Counted from the stretch's first letter, positions 7,389-16,534 are shown. The stretch is 64,000 nucleotides of DNA from Micromonospora sp. NBC_01699 (GCF_036250065.1 NZ_CP109199.1:6942001-7006000); one strand, 5' to 3'. Numbers and translations: made by a program. The notes: a model not told the origin generated them from the letters alone.

Positions 7389-8798
7389 TCACGGCAGCGT
7401 GGCCAGGTGCGGCTTGACCGTACGGGCGAAGTTGTTGCCGTTGGAGACGTCCCAGTTGATCGACCAGGTCATCGCGCCCCGGATGCCGGGGTAGGTGCGC
7501 GGCGGCACGAAGCTGCCGCAGTTGGTGGCCCGGGCGAGGCAGTTGAGCGCCTGGTTGACCAGGGCCGGTGCGACGATGCCGCCGCCGGCCGCACCGGGTC
7601 CGGCGGGCAGGCCGAGCGCCACCTGGTCCGGCCGGAGGCCGGCTTCGAGCTGGGTGCAGGCGAGCGCGGTCATGAAGTTGACCGTCCCCTGGCCGTACGC
7701 GAACTGCTGGTCGCAGCCGAGCATCGAACCGGAGTTGTAGAACTGGGTGTGTACGACGGTGAGGATGTCCCGGATGTCGAGCGCGAGCTTGAAGTAGCTG
7801 ACCGTCGGGTTCTGCATGTCGATGGTCTGCGGCGCCATCGTGATGATCAGGTTGGCGCCGACCCGGTTCCGCAGGCTGCGCAGCGCCTGGGCCATGTAGG
7901 TCGGGTTGAGCCCGTTCTCCAGGTCGATGTCGACGCCGTCGAAGCCGTACTGCTGGATCAGGCCGTAGACGGTGTTGCTGAAGTTGGTCGCGGAGGTGGC
8001 GTCGTTGACCGCGACCCGGCCGGTCTCGCCGCCGACGGACAGGATCACCTTCTTGCCGCGCGAGTGCAGGGTCTGTACGTCACTGACGAAGTTGGCGTTG
8101 GTGTAACCGCCGAGCGCACTGGACAGGCCGGGGTCGATGCCGAAGGTGACCGCGCCGGGGGTGCTGGTGGCCTCGGCGAAGGCGACCGCTATCAGGTCGT
8201 ACTCGTTCGGTACGTCACGCAGCCGCAGCTCGACGGCGGGGTTGTCGAAGTTGTGCCAGTAGCCGGTGAGGAAGTGCTTCGGCAGCGGCGAGTTCGGCGG
8301 CTGGGTGACCGGCGGGGTGGTGGGCGGCGGCGTGGTCGGCGGGGTGGTGGTGGGCGGGGTGGTCGGCGGGCGGGTCGTCGGCGGGGTGGTGGGGGTGGTG
8401 CCGCCGCCGCAGGCCGCGCCGTTCAGGGTGCAGTTGGTCGGACTGCCGGCGCCGGTGGCGTTGAACCCGAACGAGGCCGACGCGCCCGGGGCCAGGTTCC
8501 CGTTCCAGGACCGGTTGGTGAAGGTGAACCGCTGGCCCGACGAGGTCATCGTGGCGTCCCAGAAGGTGCCGACCCGGCTGCCGGTGGGCAGGTCGAAGGC
8601 GACCGTCCAGGCGGTGATCGTCGTCGTCCCGCCGTTGGTGACGGTGTACTTACCCTCCCAACCGGTCCCCCAGTCGGAGACCTTGACGAAGGTCGCGGTC
8701 GGGCCGGCGGCGAACGCCGGCATCGCCACCCAGACAGCGCCGAATGCCGCCACCAGGGTCGTGATCAAGGACAGGAGCAGGATTCTGGAGCGCTTCAT
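7389..8798 (-). CDS. Secreted chitinase, CBM2 plus GH18
   Basis: Hydrolyses chitin outside the cell. A Sec signal peptide (MKRSR..., AMPAFAA, cleavage near 31) leads to a CBM2 chitin/cellulose-binding module at about 32-130, a Thr/Pro linker at about 133-170, and a GH18 barrel from about 175 to 469. The catalytic motif is D287GVDIDLE294 with E294 as acid. The SVGG substrate-binding strand precedes it, and the MAPQT and WSINWD strands follow. ATG 8798 is preceded by GGAGG; the upstream GTG at 8810 overlaps that site. The CBM2 module and upstream element are almost the same as in the chitinase at 46147-47730, but the catalytic domains differ. Confidence 0.93.
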   Translation of the reverse strand: MKRSRILLLSLITTLVAAFGAVWVAMPAFAAGPTATFVKVSDWGTGWEGKYTVTNGGTTTITAWTVAFDLPTGSRVGTFWDATMTSSGQRFTFTNRSWNGNLAPGASASFGFNATGAGSPTNCTLNGAACGGGTTPTTPPTTRPPTTPPTTTPPTTPPPTTPPVTQPPNSPLPKHFLTGYWHNFDNPAVELRLRDVPNEYDLIAVAFAEATSTPGAVTFGIDPGLSSALGGYTNANFVSDVQTLHSRGKKVILSVGGETGRVAVNDATSATNFSNTVYGLIQQYGFDGVDIDLENGLNPTYMAQALRSLRNRVGANLIITMAPQTIDMQNPTVSYFKLALDIRDILTVVHTQFYNSGSMLGCDQQFAYGQGTVNFMTALACTQLEAGLRPDQVALGLPAGPGAAGGGIVAPALVNQALNCLARATNCGSFVPPRTYPGIRGAMTWSINWDVSNGNNFARTVKPHLATLP

Positions 8799-8836
8799 TC
8801 GGGCCTCCACGGCCGGTCAGGCATCGGCAGACATCG

Positions 8837-8868
8837 ACAGTTGGCCAATTATTAAGACTCTTAACTGT
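8837..8868. promoter_or_regulatory. Candidate chitinase operator (32-bp nested inverted repeat)
   Basis: ACAGTT (8837-8842) and AACTGT (8863-8868) are inverted with a 32-bp outer span. They enclose the 13-bp perfect palindrome TTAAGACTCTTAA (8852-8864). The element lies 39 bp upstream of the chitinase ATG. The same outer arms and spacing occur before the second chitinase (47769-47800). This suggests binding by a shared regulator, or the core promoter region. Confidence 0.6.
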
Positions 8869-8898
8869 TTCTGTCCAGACCCCACCCTTCCCCAGCGC

Positions 8899-8968
8899 CG
8901 ATCTTGCAGTCGTGGCGGCACACAAAAGCCCTCAAGGGCACATTGCGACCACCACAACTGCAAGATCG
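8899..8968. repeat. Intergenic inverted-repeat element P1, between C-rich and G-rich tracts
   Basis: CGATCTTGCAGTCGTGG (8899-8915) and its complement CCACAACTGCAAGATCG (8952-8968) form 17-bp arms with one mismatch. The 36-nt loop has an inner GCCCT/AGGGC stem. A C-rich tract (about 8879-8893) precedes it and a G-rich tract (8971-9047) follows, so the ends can also pair. The same plan recurs at 29219-29279 and 58329-58396. Confidence 0.8.
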
Positions 8969-8970
8969 AC

Positions 8971-9047
8971 GGAGGGGAGAGGGGAGGGGAGGGAGGAGGG
9001 AGGGGAGGGAGGGAGGAGGGAGGGGAGGGAGGGAGGAGGGAGGGGGG
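8971..9047. repeat. Polypurine GGGAGGGG tract (G-quadruplex or triplex potential)
   Basis: Nearly uninterrupted G/A sequence built from GGGAGG and GGGGAGGG units, with a roughly 26-bp periodicity (GGGAGGAGGGAGGGGAGGGA repeated). It lies immediately downstream of the GH16 stop. On the template strand of GH16 transcription the G runs could fold into quadruplexes and stop polymerase. Confidence 0.7.
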
Positions 9048-9048
9048 T

Positions 9049-10467
9049 TTAGCGGCGGAAGGTTAGCCAGTTGACGTTGACGAAGTCGGCCGGTTGGCCG
9101 CTGCTGAAGGTGAGGTAGACGGTGTGGCGGCCGGTGGTGGGGGTGATGTTGCCGGGGACCGATTGCCAGGTTTGCCAGCCGCCGGTGTTGGCGAGGGCGA
9201 AACTGCCGATCGGCGGGGCGGTCGGACTGTTCAGGCGTACCTCGACCAGGCCACCCACCCCGCCGGGGGCCCCGGAGGCGACCCGGGCCACGAAGTCGCG
9301 GGCCGGGGTGGTGCCGAAGTCGATGTTGTCGAACCGGGCCCAGTCACCGGCGGCCAGGTGGCTCAGGTTCTGCCCGCCCTCACTGCACGCCTCGACCTGT
9401 ACGCCGTTCTGCCCGTTGTACGCCTCGGCCTGGATCGTCGCGTACGCGCTGCCACCACCACCGGGCGGCGGAGTGGTCGGCGGCGGGGTGGTGGGTGGGG
9501 TGCCACCGCCCCGGCTCCACACCGCGACGTAGTCGACCAGCATCGGCCGACCGGAGACGGTCGCCGCGGTCGGCGTCGTGCCGCCGGCCACCCCGTTCGG
9601 GAACGAGCCGCCCATCGCCACGTTGAGCAGCAGGAAGTAGCCGGCGTGGCTGGTCATGTTGGTCCAGTGCGGCTGGCCGACCTGGGTCTGGGTGACGGTG
9701 TGGTAGAGCTGGCCGTCGACGTACCAGCGCAGTTGCTGCGGGCTGGAACCGCTGTCCCACTCGAAGCGGTACGTGTGGAACGCGGCCTGACAGGTGGAGC
9801 CGGGGCAGGCCCGGTTGGCGCCGAGGCCGTTGAACTCGTTGCACGGCCCGCCCGGCGCGACCCCGCAGTGCAGTACGCCCCAGACCGAGTTGATCCCGTT
9901 GACGTTCTCCATCACGTCGAACTCGCCGATCGCCGGCCAGTTCTGGTAGTTGCCCCGGTACGGCGCACCGAGCGCCCAGAACGCCGGCCAGTAGCCGGCC
10001 GCCGCGGCACCGGTCACGTTCGGCATCTGGATCCGGCCCTCGATGGCGAGCACACCACCGGCCGGCGGCTTGAAGTTGGTCCGTACGGTCTCGATCCGGG
10101 ACGAGGTCCACTGGCCGTTCGCGGCCCGGATCGGGGTGATCCGCAGGTTGCCGGCGCCGTCGTGGCTGACGTTGGCGGTGCTGTTGGTGTACGTCTGGAT
10201 CTCGCCGGTGCCCCAGTTGGGCGGGCCGCCCGGATAGCTGGTGCCGGTGTCGATGATCCAGTTGCCGGCCGACGGCAGGGTGTTGGCGGCGCCGGTGAAG
10301 TCGTCGCTCCACACCAGACTCCAGCCGGGCGGGGTCGGCGGCACGGCGGCGCGGGCGGTCACCGAGACCGTGCTCACCACGGTGAGGACCGTGGCGAGCA
10401 CGGCCAGCAGCATGAGCCGCCGTCGTCTCGGGTTGGTTCCGGCCGGGGCCGGGACGGTGTTGGTCAT
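9049..10467 (-). CDS. Secreted GH16 endo-beta-1,3-glucanase-like enzyme with CBM6
   Basis: 472 residues. A long basic signal peptide (residues 1-41) leads to a GH16 beta-jelly-roll at about 45-320, with the catalytic motif E182-F-D184-V-M-E187. A Pro/Thr/Gly linker and a C-terminal CBM6-like domain (about 345-472, QAEAYNGQNGVQVE...GDWARFDNIDFG) follow. The combination is usual for laminarinase or beta-1,3-glucanase acting on fungal or algal glucan; other GH16 substrates cannot be excluded. ATG 10467 has AGAGAGG upstream. A perfect AGAGAGCGCTCTCT palindrome lies 28 bp upstream and probably mediates sugar-responsive repression. Confidence 0.92.
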   Translation of the reverse strand: MTNTVPAPAGTNPRRRRLMLLAVLATVLTVVSTVSVTARAAVPPTPPGWSLVWSDDFTGAANTLPSAGNWIIDTGTSYPGGPPNWGTGEIQTYTNSTANVSHDGAGNLRITPIRAANGQWTSSRIETVRTNFKPPAGGVLAIEGRIQMPNVTGAAAAGYWPAFWALGAPYRGNYQNWPAIGEFDVMENVNGINSVWGVLHCGVAPGGPCNEFNGLGANRACPGSTCQAAFHTYRFEWDSGSSPQQLRWYVDGQLYHTVTQTQVGQPHWTNMTSHAGYFLLLNVAMGGSFPNGVAGGTTPTAATVSGRPMLVDYVAVWSRGGGTPPTTPPPTTPPPGGGGSAYATIQAEAYNGQNGVQVEACSEGGQNLSHLAAGDWARFDNIDFGTTPARDFVARVASGAPGGVGGLVEVRLNSPTAPPIGSFALANTGGWQTWQSVPGNITPTTGRHTVYLTFSSGQPADFVNVNWLTFRR

Positions 10468-10494
10468 GATGTTGGCCTCTCTACGGGACGGAGG

Positions 10495-10508
10495 AGAGAG
10501 CGCTCTCT
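10495..10508. promoter_or_regulatory. LacI/CebR-type operator before the GH16 gene
   Basis: The perfect 14-bp palindrome AGAGAGCGCTCTCT has the central GAGCGCTC of operators bound by actinobacterial CebR/CelR LacI-family repressors (known consensus TGGGAGCGCTCCCA). No LacI gene is in the window, so the regulator must be elsewhere. Confidence 0.65.
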
Positions 10509-10555
10509 GTCCGGTTGTACGTCCCGAGCCCACTCATGTCAACGTTTGTCGATGT

Positions 10556-11302
10556 CTAACTGCCCGCCACCTGGGCCGGGGGCCGGCGCAGCACCGCCCG
10601 TTCCAGTGCCGTCCAGGCGGTCGTGGTGACCAGGTAGAGCACCGCCGCCAGTGGCAGCACCAGCGCCGCCAACACCGTCCCGTACGGCAGCAACGGCAGC
10701 AACCGGGCCAGCACGGCGGCACCGGGTTGTTCCGTACCGCCCGGCTGTGCGGCGGCCAGGGCGGCGTCGCGACGCATCCGCCGCGACGTCCACCAGGCCA
10801 GGGCCAGCAACAACACCACCAGTACGCCGAACAGCGGTCCCGCCGCACCGCCGAGCCCGTCCGCGACGTGGTGCCCGAGCGGCACCCCGACCAGCCGCTC
10901 GGCGAGCAGATCCGCACCCCCGCCGACCGGCCCGGTGGCGGTGAACAGGTGGTACATGACCACGAAGAACGGCACCTGCAACAGCCCCGGCAGGCAACCG
11001 GCGAGCGGGCTCGCCCCGGCCTCCCGGTGCAGATCGAGCATCTCCTGCTGCAACCGGGCCCGGTCCTTGCCGTAGCGCCGCTGGAGCTCCCGCAGTTGCG
11101 GAGCGAGCGCGGCCCGACGCCGCTCGCCGCGTACCTGGGCCAGGGTCAGGGGCGTGATCAGCAGACGTACGGCGATGGTGAAGAACACGACGGCGGCGGC
11201 GGTGGCGGCGGAGCCGGCCAGGGGCGTGACCGCCGTGGCGAGCGCGTGGACGAAGGTGGCGGCGACGCCGACGGCGCCGTCGAGTGGTGCGAAGGCAAGC
11301 AT
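10556..11302 (-). CDS. yidC: YidC/Oxa1-family membrane protein insertase (second-type, short)
   Basis: Inserts membrane proteins into the bilayer. 248 residues from ATG 11302 (GAGGGG upstream). The Oxa1 core is visible: TM1 followed by a cytoplasmic hairpin rich in Arg (RGERRRAALAPQLRELQRRYGKD), 'GCLPGLLQVPFFVVMYHLF' at about 100-118, then three more helices and a short tail. There is no large extracytoplasmic domain. The housekeeping actinobacterial YidC normally sits between rnpA and jag near oriC; this gene does not, so it is likely an extra paralogue. A small membrane protein lies 139 bp upstream. Confidence 0.88.
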   Translation of the reverse strand: MLAFAPLDGAVGVAATFVHALATAVTPLAGSAATAAAVVFFTIAVRLLITPLTLAQVRGERRRAALAPQLRELQRRYGKDRARLQQEMLDLHREAGASPLAGCLPGLLQVPFFVVMYHLFTATGPVGGGADLLAERLVGVPLGHHVADGLGGAAGPLFGVLVVLLLALAWWTSRRMRRDAALAAAQPGGTEQPGAAVLARLLPLLPYGTVLAALVLPLAAVLYLVTTTAWTALERAVLRRPPAQVAGS

Positions 11303-11441
11303 GGGTGAACCCCTCGGTCCGATTCCGGGACGGCTCGGCACCGGTGCGCGTGGTCAGCACCGGTGGCGAAGCCGGGAGACAACGTCCGATGTGGACGGTG
11401 AAGAACGGAACCGGCCGCGTGGCGGCGGGGAGATGGAGCCG

Positions 11442-11738
11442 CTACGCGGCCGAGAGGAGCACCGTCGGGGCTCGGGGACGGGGCCGACCGGCCGCGTCCG
11501 GATCGAGCTGGCGGGGAACCCGCGCCCGGCGTGCCCGCTCCCGGATGGTCAGCCCGCGGGTCAACTCACCGGCCGTCCCGCGCGCCCCACCCACCAGGTG
11601 TACGGCGATCGCGACGGCCAGCAGCGCGGCCACGGCCACCGCTCCGGCGAGCAGCTCGGACGGTCGGGCAGCCACCGTCACGACGTGCGCGAGGGCGTAC
11701 GCCCACCAGCTCACGACGACCATCAGCGGCTCCGGCAC
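11442..11738 (-). CDS. Small membrane protein (DUF6412-like), next to YidC paralogue
   Basis: 98 residues from GTG 11738, with two hydrophobic helices (about 5-24 and 28-49). A basic cytoplasmic tail ends in RQLDPDAAGRPRPRAP, a pattern I associate with small actinobacterial proteins encoded next to YidC paralogues (DUF6412). That family name is from memory and not verified. ATG 11721 is an alternative start. The likely role is an accessory of the insertase or a substrate-specific partner; this is inference from position alone. Confidence 0.6.
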   Translation of the reverse strand: MPEPLMVVVSWWAYALAHVVTVAARPSELLAGAVAVAALLAVAIAVHLVGGARGTAGELTRGLTIRERARRARVPRQLDPDAAGRPRPRAPTVLLSAA

Positions 11739-11899
11739 CGGCCCAGTGTAGTCACCCGCGCCAGCCGGTTCCTTTGCTCCGGCTTAACAATCCGCCTCGA
11801 TGGTTGAGCGACCGATCGGCGGCTGGCTAGGGTGCGCCTGGGGCGCTGGCTGCCGGACGCCCGCCCGACCCCCCGGATCGACGAAGAGGTGCGCCCAGG

Positions 11900-13795
11900 A
11901 TGGCCGAGCGGGAACAGCCGGGCTTGGCCGAGCGCGACGGGCAGTCCCGGCACCGGGCGCCCACCCGAGCGACGACCGGAACCAGCGTCGAGCGCCGGGG
12001 CGGGTCCAGCCGGGGCGAGACCGGCCGCGGCGGGGCGGGGCGGCTGGCGCCGGTGCTCGGCACGATGGCCCGCGCCGCCCGAGCCGGCGAGCCGGCCCTG
12101 TTCAACCTGCTGCGCAACCGCCGCCAGGTGGTCATCGGGCTGGGCGCCGCCGCGGTCGCCACGGGCGCGGTCGGCTCGGCTGCCGCCGTACTCGGTGGGG
12201 GTGGTGGGATCGCCGCGGCAATGAGCGACCAGGCGACCTCGACCCGGTCGCCCCGCGACGCGGGTTCCTTCGCCGACCGGGACGCCAGCTACAGCCAGTC
12301 GCTCGGCGAGTCGATCAACTTCGGCGCCTCCGGGCTCGCCGAGACCCCGGCCAGGGCCGCCGAGGCGGCGCTGAAGGCGACCCCGGTCTTCCCCAACCCG
12401 CTCAGCCGCGACCCCGTGCTGCACCTGCTGCGCCGGGCCTCCTTCGGCCCGACCCGGACCGAGGCGGACGCGGTCCGCGCGGCCGGCATCGACGCCTGGA
12501 TCGAACAGCAGCTCGACCCGAGCAGGGTCGCCGACCCGATCGGCGAGCAGGTGCTCGCCTCGTTCCCCACGGTCGGCATGTCGACCGCCCAGATCCGGCG
12601 TTCGGTCAAGGAGTTCGACTGGGCCGCCCAGTACGAGCTGGGCCACGCCACCCTGGCCCGCCAGTTCTGGAGCAGCCGCCAGCTCTTCGAGGTGATGGTC
12701 GACTTCTGGTCCAACCACCTGAACGTGACCAACCCGTTCGACGGCGGCTGGGACGTACGCACCTCGTTCGACACGGCCGTGATCCGCAAGCACGCGCTCG
12801 GCAAGTTCTCCGACATGCTCGCCGCCAGCGCCCGCAACCCGGCCATGCTGCGCTACCTGAACAACAACGAGTCGCACCGCAGGTCGGTCAACGAGAACTA
12901 CGGCCGCGAGCTGCTGGAACTGCACACGGTCGGGATCGACGGCGGCTACACCGAATCCGACGTACGCAACAGCGCGTACATCATGACCGGCCGGACGGTG
13001 ACCAACGAGGGCGAGTTCCGGTACGAGAACGACCGGCACTGGATCGACCCGGTGAAGGTGCTCGGCTTCACCGACAAGAACCCGTCGAGGCCCAAGGGGC
13101 TCGCACTCGGCGACCGCTACCTGCAATATCTCGCCACCCACGAGGCGACGGCGAAGAACATCGCCCGCAAGCTGGCGGTCCGGTTCGTCGCCGACACCCC
13201 GCCGCACCACCTGGTGCAGCGGCTGGCCGAGGCGTACCTGGCCAACGGGACCGCGATCGCCCCGGTGCTGCGGGTGCTGTTCCGCTCGCAGGAGTTCTGG
13301 ATCTCCACCGGGCTCAAGGCCCGCCGACCGCTGGAAAACTTCGTCGCCACCGCCCGCTCGCTCGGCGTGGCGCCCGGTGGCGACACCCGCGCCGGGATCG
13401 AGGGGCTCTACCGGTTGACCCAGCGGTTCGGGCAGCCGCCGCTGGGCTGGGTGCCACCGAACGGCTACCCCGACGTGGCACCGGCGTGGCGTTCGGCACA
13501 CGCCACCCTGGCCATCTGGAACAGCCACCGGGCGCTGGTGCAGGGGGCGCAGAAGGGGCTGTCCTACCCGAAGCCCGAGGGGTTGGTGGGCAAACGGCCG
13601 CCGACCACGGGCCAGTACCTCGACGCCCTCGCCGCCCGGTTGCTGCAACAGCCGCTGGCCGCCAAGGACAAGCAGGCACTGCTGGCCTTCCTCGGCTCGA
13701 AGGAGGGTACGGCGGTCAAGAACGCCACCCTGGGCGGCAAGATCGAACACCTGGCCCCGCTGTTCCTCGACTCGATCTACCACGCGCTGCGCTGA
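11900..13795 (+). CDS. DUF1800 family protein with N-terminal export signal
   Basis: A 631-residue protein. The N-terminal 70 residues are polar and basic, followed by RNRRQVVIGLG and a hydrophobic stretch at about 78-100, consistent with a Tat-like signal. The DUF1800 domain spans about 140-630, with HLLRRASFGPT near its start, FWSNHLNV at about 273, NYGRELLELHTVG at about 333 and WVPPNGYP at about 518. Ten base pairs downstream is the DUF1501 gene. The two families almost always occur together and are thought to be exported, but the biochemical role is unknown. Confidence 0.9.
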   Translation: MAEREQPGLAERDGQSRHRAPTRATTGTSVERRGGSSRGETGRGGAGRLAPVLGTMARAARAGEPALFNLLRNRRQVVIGLGAAAVATGAVGSAAAVLGGGGGIAAAMSDQATSTRSPRDAGSFADRDASYSQSLGESINFGASGLAETPARAAEAALKATPVFPNPLSRDPVLHLLRRASFGPTRTEADAVRAAGIDAWIEQQLDPSRVADPIGEQVLASFPTVGMSTAQIRRSVKEFDWAAQYELGHATLARQFWSSRQLFEVMVDFWSNHLNVTNPFDGGWDVRTSFDTAVIRKHALGKFSDMLAASARNPAMLRYLNNNESHRRSVNENYGRELLELHTVGIDGGYTESDVRNSAYIMTGRTVTNEGEFRYENDRHWIDPVKVLGFTDKNPSRPKGLALGDRYLQYLATHEATAKNIARKLAVRFVADTPPHHLVQRLAEAYLANGTAIAPVLRVLFRSQEFWISTGLKARRPLENFVATARSLGVAPGGDTRAGIEGLYRLTQRFGQPPLGWVPPNGYPDVAPAWRSAHATLAIWNSHRALVQGAQKGLSYPKPEGLVGKRPPTTGQYLDALAARLLQQPLAAKDKQALLAFLGSKEGTAVKNATLGGKIEHLAPLFLDSIYHALR

Positions 13796-13804
13796 GGAGA
13801 GACC

Positions 13805-15178
13805 ATGACGCAGGACAACTCTCCGCGTACGCGCGACGACGGCCCGCCGAGCCCGCATACCGCCGACGAGCTGCGCCGATACGGGCCGAACCTGCCCGAG
13901 GCGGCGATCCGGGTGCACGCCGAGGCGGTCACCGGTGAGCTGACCGAGCAGCGGGACCGCTGGCGGCACGGCTTCACCCGCCGTCGGGTGATGGCCGGCG
14001 CGGGTGCGGTCGGCGTGGCCAGCCTCGCCGGGCAGATCGCCACCACCCGGGTCGCGTTCGGCGCCCCGGCCAGCACCAACCGCACGCTGGTGGTCGTCTT
14101 CCTGCGCGGCGGCATGGACGGCCTGTCGGTGGTGGTGCCGCGCGGCGACCGCAACTACCTCAACGCCCGCCGCAACATCGCCGTGCAGCCGGGAGCGTTG
14201 ATCGCCGGGGACGACCGGTTCGGCCTGCACCCGGCGCTCGCGCCGCTGGAGCCGTTCTGGAAGTCGGGAAAGATGGCGGCCGTGCACGCGGTCGCCTCGC
14301 CGGACGCCAGCCGCAGCCACTTCCAGGCGCAGGACTGCCTGGAACGGGGTGCCGCCTCGACCGGGGTGCACACCGGCTGGCTGGACCGGGTGCTGACCGC
14401 GCTCGGTCCGGGCACCACCTTCCGGGCCATCGCCGAGGGCTCGGCACTGCCCCGCTCGCTGGTCGGCGGCGAGAACAAGCTGGTGCTCCAGGGCATCCGC
14501 GAGTTCGACCTACAGGGCTTCAGCGGCGTACGGGCGAGCACGCTGACCGCGCTGAAGGCGCTCTACACCGGCCTGGACGACCACCCGCTGGCCACCCAGG
14601 CCACCGAGACCCTGGCGTCGATCGCAGCCGCCCGCAAGATCGCCAGCAAGGACTACCGGTCGACGGCGCAGTGGCCGGGCGGCGGCTTCGCCGACCAGCT
14701 GCGCGACGTGGCCCGACTGATCAAGGCGAAGGTGGGACTGCGGGTGGCCGCGGTCGACATCGGCGGCTGGGACATGCACACCAACATCGGCGGGTCGGAC
14801 GGCGGCGACATGCGCAACCGGCTGGGCGAGCTGGCCGGCGCGCTCGGCGCGTTCGCCACCGACCTCGGGCCGGCACTGGACGACGTCTCGGTGGTCACCA
14901 TGAGTGAGTTCGGCCGCCGGGTCGAGGCGAACGGCAGCTCCGGCACCGACCACGGGCACGGCGGGCTGATGCTGATGCTCGGTGGCGGGATGAACGGCGG
15001 GAAGGTGCACGGCCGTTGGCCGGGCCTTGCCGCCTCCGCCCTGGACCAGGGCGACCTGGCCGGCGCGAACGACTACCGCGACGTGCTGACCGAGTTGCTC
15101 AGGTCCCGGATGGGCGTGGCCGACCCGAAGGCCATCTTCCCCGGCCTCAAGCCGCAGAAAATCGGCGTTTTCCGCTAG
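13805..15178 (+). CDS. DUF1501 family protein, Tat-exported
   Basis: 457 residues with a twin-arginine signal (TRRRVMAGAGAVGVASLAGQ, RR near 59-61). The DUF1501 domain follows, with VVVFLRGGMDGLSVVVP at about 97, 'DIGGWDMHTNIGG' at about 316 and 'SEFGRRVEANGSSGTDHGHGG' at about 370. The family is distantly related to sulfatases and alkaline phosphatases through these metal-site-like motifs. ATG 13805 follows GAGGAGAGACC. The operon with the upstream DUF1800 gene has 9 bp between stop and start, which supports a shared extracytoplasmic function of unknown nature. Confidence 0.9.
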   Translation: MTQDNSPRTRDDGPPSPHTADELRRYGPNLPEAAIRVHAEAVTGELTEQRDRWRHGFTRRRVMAGAGAVGVASLAGQIATTRVAFGAPASTNRTLVVVFLRGGMDGLSVVVPRGDRNYLNARRNIAVQPGALIAGDDRFGLHPALAPLEPFWKSGKMAAVHAVASPDASRSHFQAQDCLERGAASTGVHTGWLDRVLTALGPGTTFRAIAEGSALPRSLVGGENKLVLQGIREFDLQGFSGVRASTLTALKALYTGLDDHPLATQATETLASIAAARKIASKDYRSTAQWPGGGFADQLRDVARLIKAKVGLRVAAVDIGGWDMHTNIGGSDGGDMRNRLGELAGALGAFATDLGPALDDVSVVTMSEFGRRVEANGSSGTDHGHGGLMLMLGGGMNGGKVHGRWPGLAASALDQGDLAGANDYRDVLTELLRSRMGVADPKAIFPGLKPQKIGVFR

Positions 15179-15328
15179 CCAACCGCGTTTGTTCGCCGCG
15201 GGTCGCCGGGTGCTCGGTGCGGGTCGACACGCCGGTTCGGCGTTTCCCGGAGTCACCGCGTTGGGTAACGGAGTCGTCAGGCGCCCTTGGCGGCGCGACG
15301 GCAACTCGACGAACGGCGGGTGGTGGCG

Positions 15329-16525
15329 ATGGCCGGCAGTGTGGCGATGGCCCAGAACGCGACGGTTCCCCAGGACACGACCGGCCGGGACACGGCGGCC
15401 CAGGCGAGCGACCAACCGGGGCTGCGTACGGTCGGGGTCGAGGAGGAGTTCCTGCTCGTCGACCCGGACACCGGGCAGGCCGTACCGGCGGTGGACCGGG
15501 TGCTGGAGCAGGTGCCGGACGACCTGCGCGGGCAGGTGCAGCACGAGTTCCAGACCAGCCAGATCGAGATCGGCAGTCCGCCGGGGCTTGAGCTGGGGGC
15601 CCTGCGGCACTCACTCGGGCTGCTCCGGTCCGGGCTCGCGGACGCGGCCGAGGCGGCCGGCGTACGGCTGGTAGCGGTTGGCGCCGGACTGGTCGACGGA
15701 CCGGTACCACCGGTGTTCGACAACCCCCGCTTCCACCGGATGGTCGAGCAGTTCGGCCCGCTGGTCGACGGTCCCGGCAACAACGGCATGCACGTGCACG
15801 TCGGGATCCCCGACCCGGAAACCGGGGTACGGGTGCTCAACCACCTGCGGCCGTGGCTGCCGATCCTGCACGCGGTCACCACCAACTCGCCGTTCCACAA
15901 CGGGCAGGACACCGGGTACGCGAGCTGGCGTTCGGTGCTCTGGGAGCGCTGGCCGTCGGTCGCGCCGACCCCGTGGCTGGAATCGCACGCGCATTACCAG
16001 TGGCTGGTCGACCAGCTCGTCGCAACCGGCATGTTGCTGGACGAGGGAATGGTCTACTGGTATGCCCGTCTCTCCGCGCACTACCCGACGGTGGAGATCC
16101 GCATCGGTGACGTCTGCCCGAGCCTGGACGACACGATCCTGGTCGCGGCGCTGGTCCGGTCCCTGGTCGGCACCGCGCTGACCGACGTCGAACAGGGCCG
16201 GGAACCGGTACGGATCGACCACCACCTGCTCACCGCCGCACACTGGCGGGCCGCGCACGACGGGCTGGACGGGCTCGCCGTCGACCCGGTGCGCGGCGGC
16301 ACCATGCCGGCTTGGGAACTGCTGGACAAGCTGGTCGACCGGATCCGCCCGGAACTGGAGCGGCACGGCGACCTGCCCGAGGTGACCGAGCTGCTGGATC
16401 GGTTGCGCAAGGACGGCACCGGCGCGACCCGGCAACGGGCGGCGTACGCGCGTCGGGGTGAACTCACCGACGTTGTCACCGACCTGGCTCGCCAGACCCG
16501 CGGTGACAACACCTCGGAGCGGTGA
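15329..16525 (+). CDS. Carboxylate-amine ligase, GCS2 (YbdK) family
   Basis: An ATP-dependent gamma-glutamyl-cysteine-ligase-type enzyme of about 398 residues. The GCS2 signature VGVEEEFLLVD lies at about 34, QIEIGSPPGLEL at about 78, NGMHVHVGI at about 152 and EIRIGDVCPSLDD at about 257; these carry the metal and nucleotide ligands. ATG 15329 is chosen. Upstream codons in frame are possible, and a second ATG lies at 15347. YbdK homologues have weak glutamate-cysteine ligase activity, and some actinobacterial members act in cofactor or mycothiol-independent pathways, so the true substrate is open. The flavoprotein gene follows 9 bp later. Confidence 0.85.
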   Translation: MAGSVAMAQNATVPQDTTGRDTAAQASDQPGLRTVGVEEEFLLVDPDTGQAVPAVDRVLEQVPDDLRGQVQHEFQTSQIEIGSPPGLELGALRHSLGLLRSGLADAAEAAGVRLVAVGAGLVDGPVPPVFDNPRFHRMVEQFGPLVDGPGNNGMHVHVGIPDPETGVRVLNHLRPWLPILHAVTTNSPFHNGQDTGYASWRSVLWERWPSVAPTPWLESHAHYQWLVDQLVATGMLLDEGMVYWYARLSAHYPTVEIRIGDVCPSLDDTILVAALVRSLVGTALTDVEQGREPVRIDHHLLTAAHWRAAHDGLDGLAVDPVRGGTMPAWELLDKLVDRIRPELERHGDLPEVTELLDRLRKDGTGATRQRAAYARRGELTDVVTDLARQTRGDNTSER

Positions 16526-16534
16526 CAATAAGCT

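Noticed and set aside
11723-14371. An 882-residue ORF antisense to the DUF1800/DUF1501 genes
   Set aside because: GC-frame shadow. The sense frames encode two recognisable families, and the antisense product is low-complexity with no domain.
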